In this document: positions 62,264 to 64,000 of the stretch, piece after piece | Layout: each line of letters begins with the position of its first letter | Position numbering within the stretch: the first letter of the stretch is position 1 | Source of the DNA: JANQPX01 sp050633905 | Lineage (GTDB): Bacteria; Pseudomonadota; Alphaproteobacteria; Geminicoccales; Geminicoccaceae | DNA: 64,000 nt | Assembly (NCBI GenBank): GCA_050633905.1 | Contig: JBOEHJ010000013.1 | Coordinates: 1 to 64,000 of the forward strand | Reading direction: 5' to 3' | The notes under the pieces: generated by a model | Told to the model about the DNA's origin: nothing | Seen by the model: the letters and a program-made list of their open reading frames with translations, nothing else | The model's database searches: none | Position numbers and translations under genes: made by a program

Positions 62264-63157
62264 GTGATCCAGTTTTGGCAAAGTAGCTTCGTCGTTCCAG
62301 CTGATGCCGTTCAATCCTTCCTGGACGCAACCGAGCTGGAGACGCTGAGCGTCGCCGTGTTCGAGATCGACAGTGCTGAGAATGGCGATGGTCAGCATTG
62401 GCGGGTCGAGATGTTGCATCGGGAGGAGCCGGACAAGGCCGATCTCGCCATGCTGCTGGAACCGATCGCGATCCGGGCCAAGGTTAAACGCCTCCAGATC
62501 GATGTGGCGAAGCTGCAGGATGAGAATTGGGTGGAGCGTGTGCAGAACGCATTCGAGCCGTTCGAGATCGGGCGTTTTTGGATCCATGGCAGCCATATCG
62601 AGCAAGCGCCGCCTGCCGGGTTGGTTCCCATCCAGCTCGATGCCGGGCTGGCGTTCGGCTCAGGGGAGCATCCGACGACCGAAGGCTGCCTTCGGGCCGT
62701 GGATGATATTGCGCGGGGACGACGCTTTTCCCGGGTGTTGGATATGGGATGCGGTGCCGGTCTCCTGGCGATCGCCGCCGCCAAATGCTGGCCAGCACAA
62801 TGCCTGGCTGTGGACAATGATGAGGTGGCCGTCGATGTCGCTCGTGAAAATGCACGGATCAATCGCATCAGTGATCGGTTCACGGGCCTGGTGAGCGAGG
62901 GGTATGCTCATCCGAGGATCCGGGCGCGAGGGCCTTATGATCTCATTCTTTCCAACATTTTGGCCAATCCGTTATGCGAGATGGCGAAGGATTTGGCAGG
63001 CCATCTAGCACCGGGTGGTATCGCCGTTCTTGCTGGGCTTTTGGATCGGCAGGTGCCAGAAGTTCTGGCCAGTCATCAGGCCTACGGGGTCTTTATTCGT
63101 CGTAAGATTAGGATCAAGCCCTGGACAATATTGGTTATGTCCCGCAAAAAGATGTGA
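62264..63157 (+). CDS. prmA: Ribosomal protein L11 methyltransferase
   Basis: PrmA uses S-adenosylmethionine to trimethylate ribosomal protein L11. The 297-residue protein has the N-terminal substrate domain (1-110) and a class I methyltransferase core. Motif I is VLDMGCGAGLLAIAAAKCW, preceded by LDAGLAFGSGEHPTT, the family's GTGxHxTT-like loop with Ser replacing Thr (FGSGEHPTT). Motif IV is LILSNILANPL. The start is GTG with AAGGG close upstream. It follows uvrD on the same strand across a palindromic repeat. Confidence 0.92.
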   Translation: MIQFWQSSFVVPADAVQSFLDATELETLSVAVFEIDSAENGDGQHWRVEMLHREEPDKADLAMLLEPIAIRAKVKRLQIDVAKLQDENWVERVQNAFEPFEIGRFWIHGSHIEQAPPAGLVPIQLDAGLAFGSGEHPTTEGCLRAVDDIARGRRFSRVLDMGCGAGLLAIAAAKCWPAQCLAVDNDEVAVDVARENARINRISDRFTGLVSEGYAHPRIRARGPYDLILSNILANPLCEMAKDLAGHLAPGGIAVLAGLLDRQVPEVLASHQAYGVFIRRKIRIKPWTILVMSRKKM

Positions 63158-63221
63158 AATCAAGCTCAGTTGGTTACTCGATCGCCATCAATAGATCGTC
63201 CCGACAGCGTGAGGCATCATC

Positions 63222-63338
63222 GTGAGTACCTTTGGTATCGTTCTGTTTCTGTTGGTTGTTGCCCTGTACGTCCTCGATCAGAAAGGATGGGCGGGTGCGC
63301 TTTTGTTCATCCTGATTCTGGCCATCGTCGTCGGATAA
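63222..63338 (+). CDS. Very small membrane protein (38 residues)
   Basis: The reading frame encodes a short protein with two hydrophobic segments: STFGIVLFLLVVALYVL, then a DQKGWAG turn, then ALLFILILAIVVG. A GTG start with GTGAGG eight bases upstream and a clean TAA stop support translation. Length and pattern match the many unannotated two-helix mini-proteins of bacterial membranes. Function is unknown. It follows prmA after about 65 bases. Confidence 0.55.
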   Translation: MSTFGIVLFLLVVALYVLDQKGWAGALLFILILAIVVG

Positions 63339-63452
63339 GGGTAATCTCTCCGATGTGAGTTCCAGCGGGATATTGGGGCTATGAGGGAGAGCGAACCGGC
63401 GAGAACGTTGTTGATGCGGCGGTTATAACAGCTCCCTCCCTCATGATGACCA

Positions 63453-63788
63453 TCAATCGAAGCAACGCACAAAACGGCTGCCAACGCGGCTCGTCCGTCG
63501 TGGCTCGCAGGCGATGATCGAACCGGTTTCGGGATCAGTGATCCAAAGCGTCTCGCCCGCATTGATCTGATACGACCCTGATCCGCCACGATTGCCGCCA
63601 CCATGGACGGTACCGCGTTTGGTGGCGGAGCCGCGCAGGACAACCGGGCCTTGGGTATCTCGAGATGAACCATCACTGGTAAAGACGGTTAGCTGCGGAC
63701 TGACTTTCACAGCCTCGGCCAGAGCGGCGCCGCTCACGGATGCAAGGCCAATCAAGCTGAACGCAGCGGCTGTAAGAACGAGGCGCAT
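63453..63788 (-). CDS. Small exported protein of unknown function
   Basis: The 111-residue product begins with a signal peptide (MRLVLTAAAFSLIGLASVSG ending near AALA) and should be periplasmic. The mature part is rich in Gly, Ser and Thr, with VVLRGSATKRGTVHGGG and GETLWITDPETGSIIACEPR, and has two cysteines near the end (IIACEPR and FVRCFD) that could form a disulfide. AGGAG nine bases before the ATG fixes the start; a longer start would bury the signal sequence. I do not recognise the family. Confidence 0.65.
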   Translation of the reverse strand: MRLVLTAAAFSLIGLASVSGAALAEAVKVSPQLTVFTSDGSSRDTQGPVVLRGSATKRGTVHGGGNRGGSGSYQINAGETLWITDPETGSIIACEPRRTSRVGSRFVRCFD

Positions 63789-64000
63789 GGCAACAACTCC
63801 TAAGTCGTTATTGTTGTTCATGCTTAATATTTACCATGAATAGTCTCGCCGATCAAAAAGCGTAAAATAGAACCGATGATTTTTTTTGCGCTCAATGCAA
63901 AGAAATCATGGGTTGATTATTTTTTCGACTTCAGGTTATTTTTTGTTAGTCTGTTTGATTACGCTTTAGGTTAGGCTTTATTCTGGGTATTTTTTGGTAT
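63789..64000. other. AT-rich end of the window
   Basis: The last 200 bases become strongly AT-rich with several T runs. No gene or clear terminator was seen; the promoter of the small exported protein should lie at the left part. Confidence 0.35.

Noticed and set aside
1..64000. tRNA genes, CRISPR arrays and prophage or integrase genes
   Set aside because: I looked for tRNA T-loop patterns, regularly spaced direct repeats, integrases and phage structural genes and found none that could be supported.

Overview
This 64 kb window looks like an ordinary chromosomal stretch of an alphaproteobacterium, possibly Hyphomicrobiales or a neighbouring order. The evidence is gene content and local order: a class II DAHP synthase followed by ribBA and preceded by glutathione reductase, a 41-residue L36 next to an L31 without zinc cysteines and divergent from an ABC exporter, and serine-cycle genes. 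Base composition is moderately GC-rich, apart from a clearly AT-rich island near 19.5-21.9 kb and a few AT-rich promoter regions. I see no tRNA, rRNA, CRISPR array or intact insertion sequence.

Layout. 0-3.6 kb: pgi and zwf (upper sugar metabolism). 3.9-6.3 kb: a dimethylglycine/sarcosine dehydrogenase-type flavoprotein. 6.6-9.4 kb: envelope and small-protein group (membrane-anchored coiled-coil/HhH protein, BON-like protein, DUF4332-type protein, MscL). 9.6-12.6 kb: nicotinate phosphoribosyltransferase, a small exported protein, a frameshifted GNAT gene, a B3/B4-domain protein. 12.7-16.7 kb: ribBA, class II DAHP synthase, glutathione reductase. 16.9-19.5 kb: exported SMP-30-like protein and gabD. 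19.8-21.6 kb: AT-rich toxin/immunity pair whose toxin ends in a RelA/SpoT-like domain. 21.9-26.8 kb: glyA-sgaA-hprA (serine cycle) with a divergent IclR regulator. 26.9-31.1 kb: amidohydrolase, Dabb protein, GH16 enzyme, a MITE, an acyltransferase. 31.3-33.7 kb: rpmJ, rpmE and an ABC exporter. 33.9-51.7 kb: a large exopolysaccharide locus. 51.8-59.0 kb: pdxA-like gene, IlvD/Edd dehydratase, ClC antiporter, malonyl-CoA synthetase. 59.8-63.8 kb: uvrD-type helicase, prmA and two small envelope proteins.

How the genes work together. glyA, sgaA and hprA give the serine, hydroxypyruvate and glycerate steps of one-carbon assimilation. In the polysaccharide locus a polyprenyl-phosphate sugar transferase starts the glycan, glycosyltransferases extend it, two NodB deacetylases and a FemAB/CelD-like protein modify it, and an O-antigen ligase/polymerase finishes it. 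Embedded in it is a carrier-protein module (ACP, AMP ligase, PLP decarboxylase, plus an AsnB-type amidotransferase) of the kind usually found with exosortase systems, but no exosortase is visible here.

The most striking non-coding signal is a family of short palindromic repeats built on GTGGTATGACCAC. Copies sit on the stop codons of at least six unrelated genes (pgi, zwf, iclR-type, pdxA, malonyl-CoA synthetase, uvrD). A second palindrome family with the core TGGGAATCCG occurs three times, and there is one clear 254-bp MITE. Gene starts were moved inward where a Shine-Dalgarno sequence or a catalytic N-terminus decided the matter; these cases are stated entry by entry.
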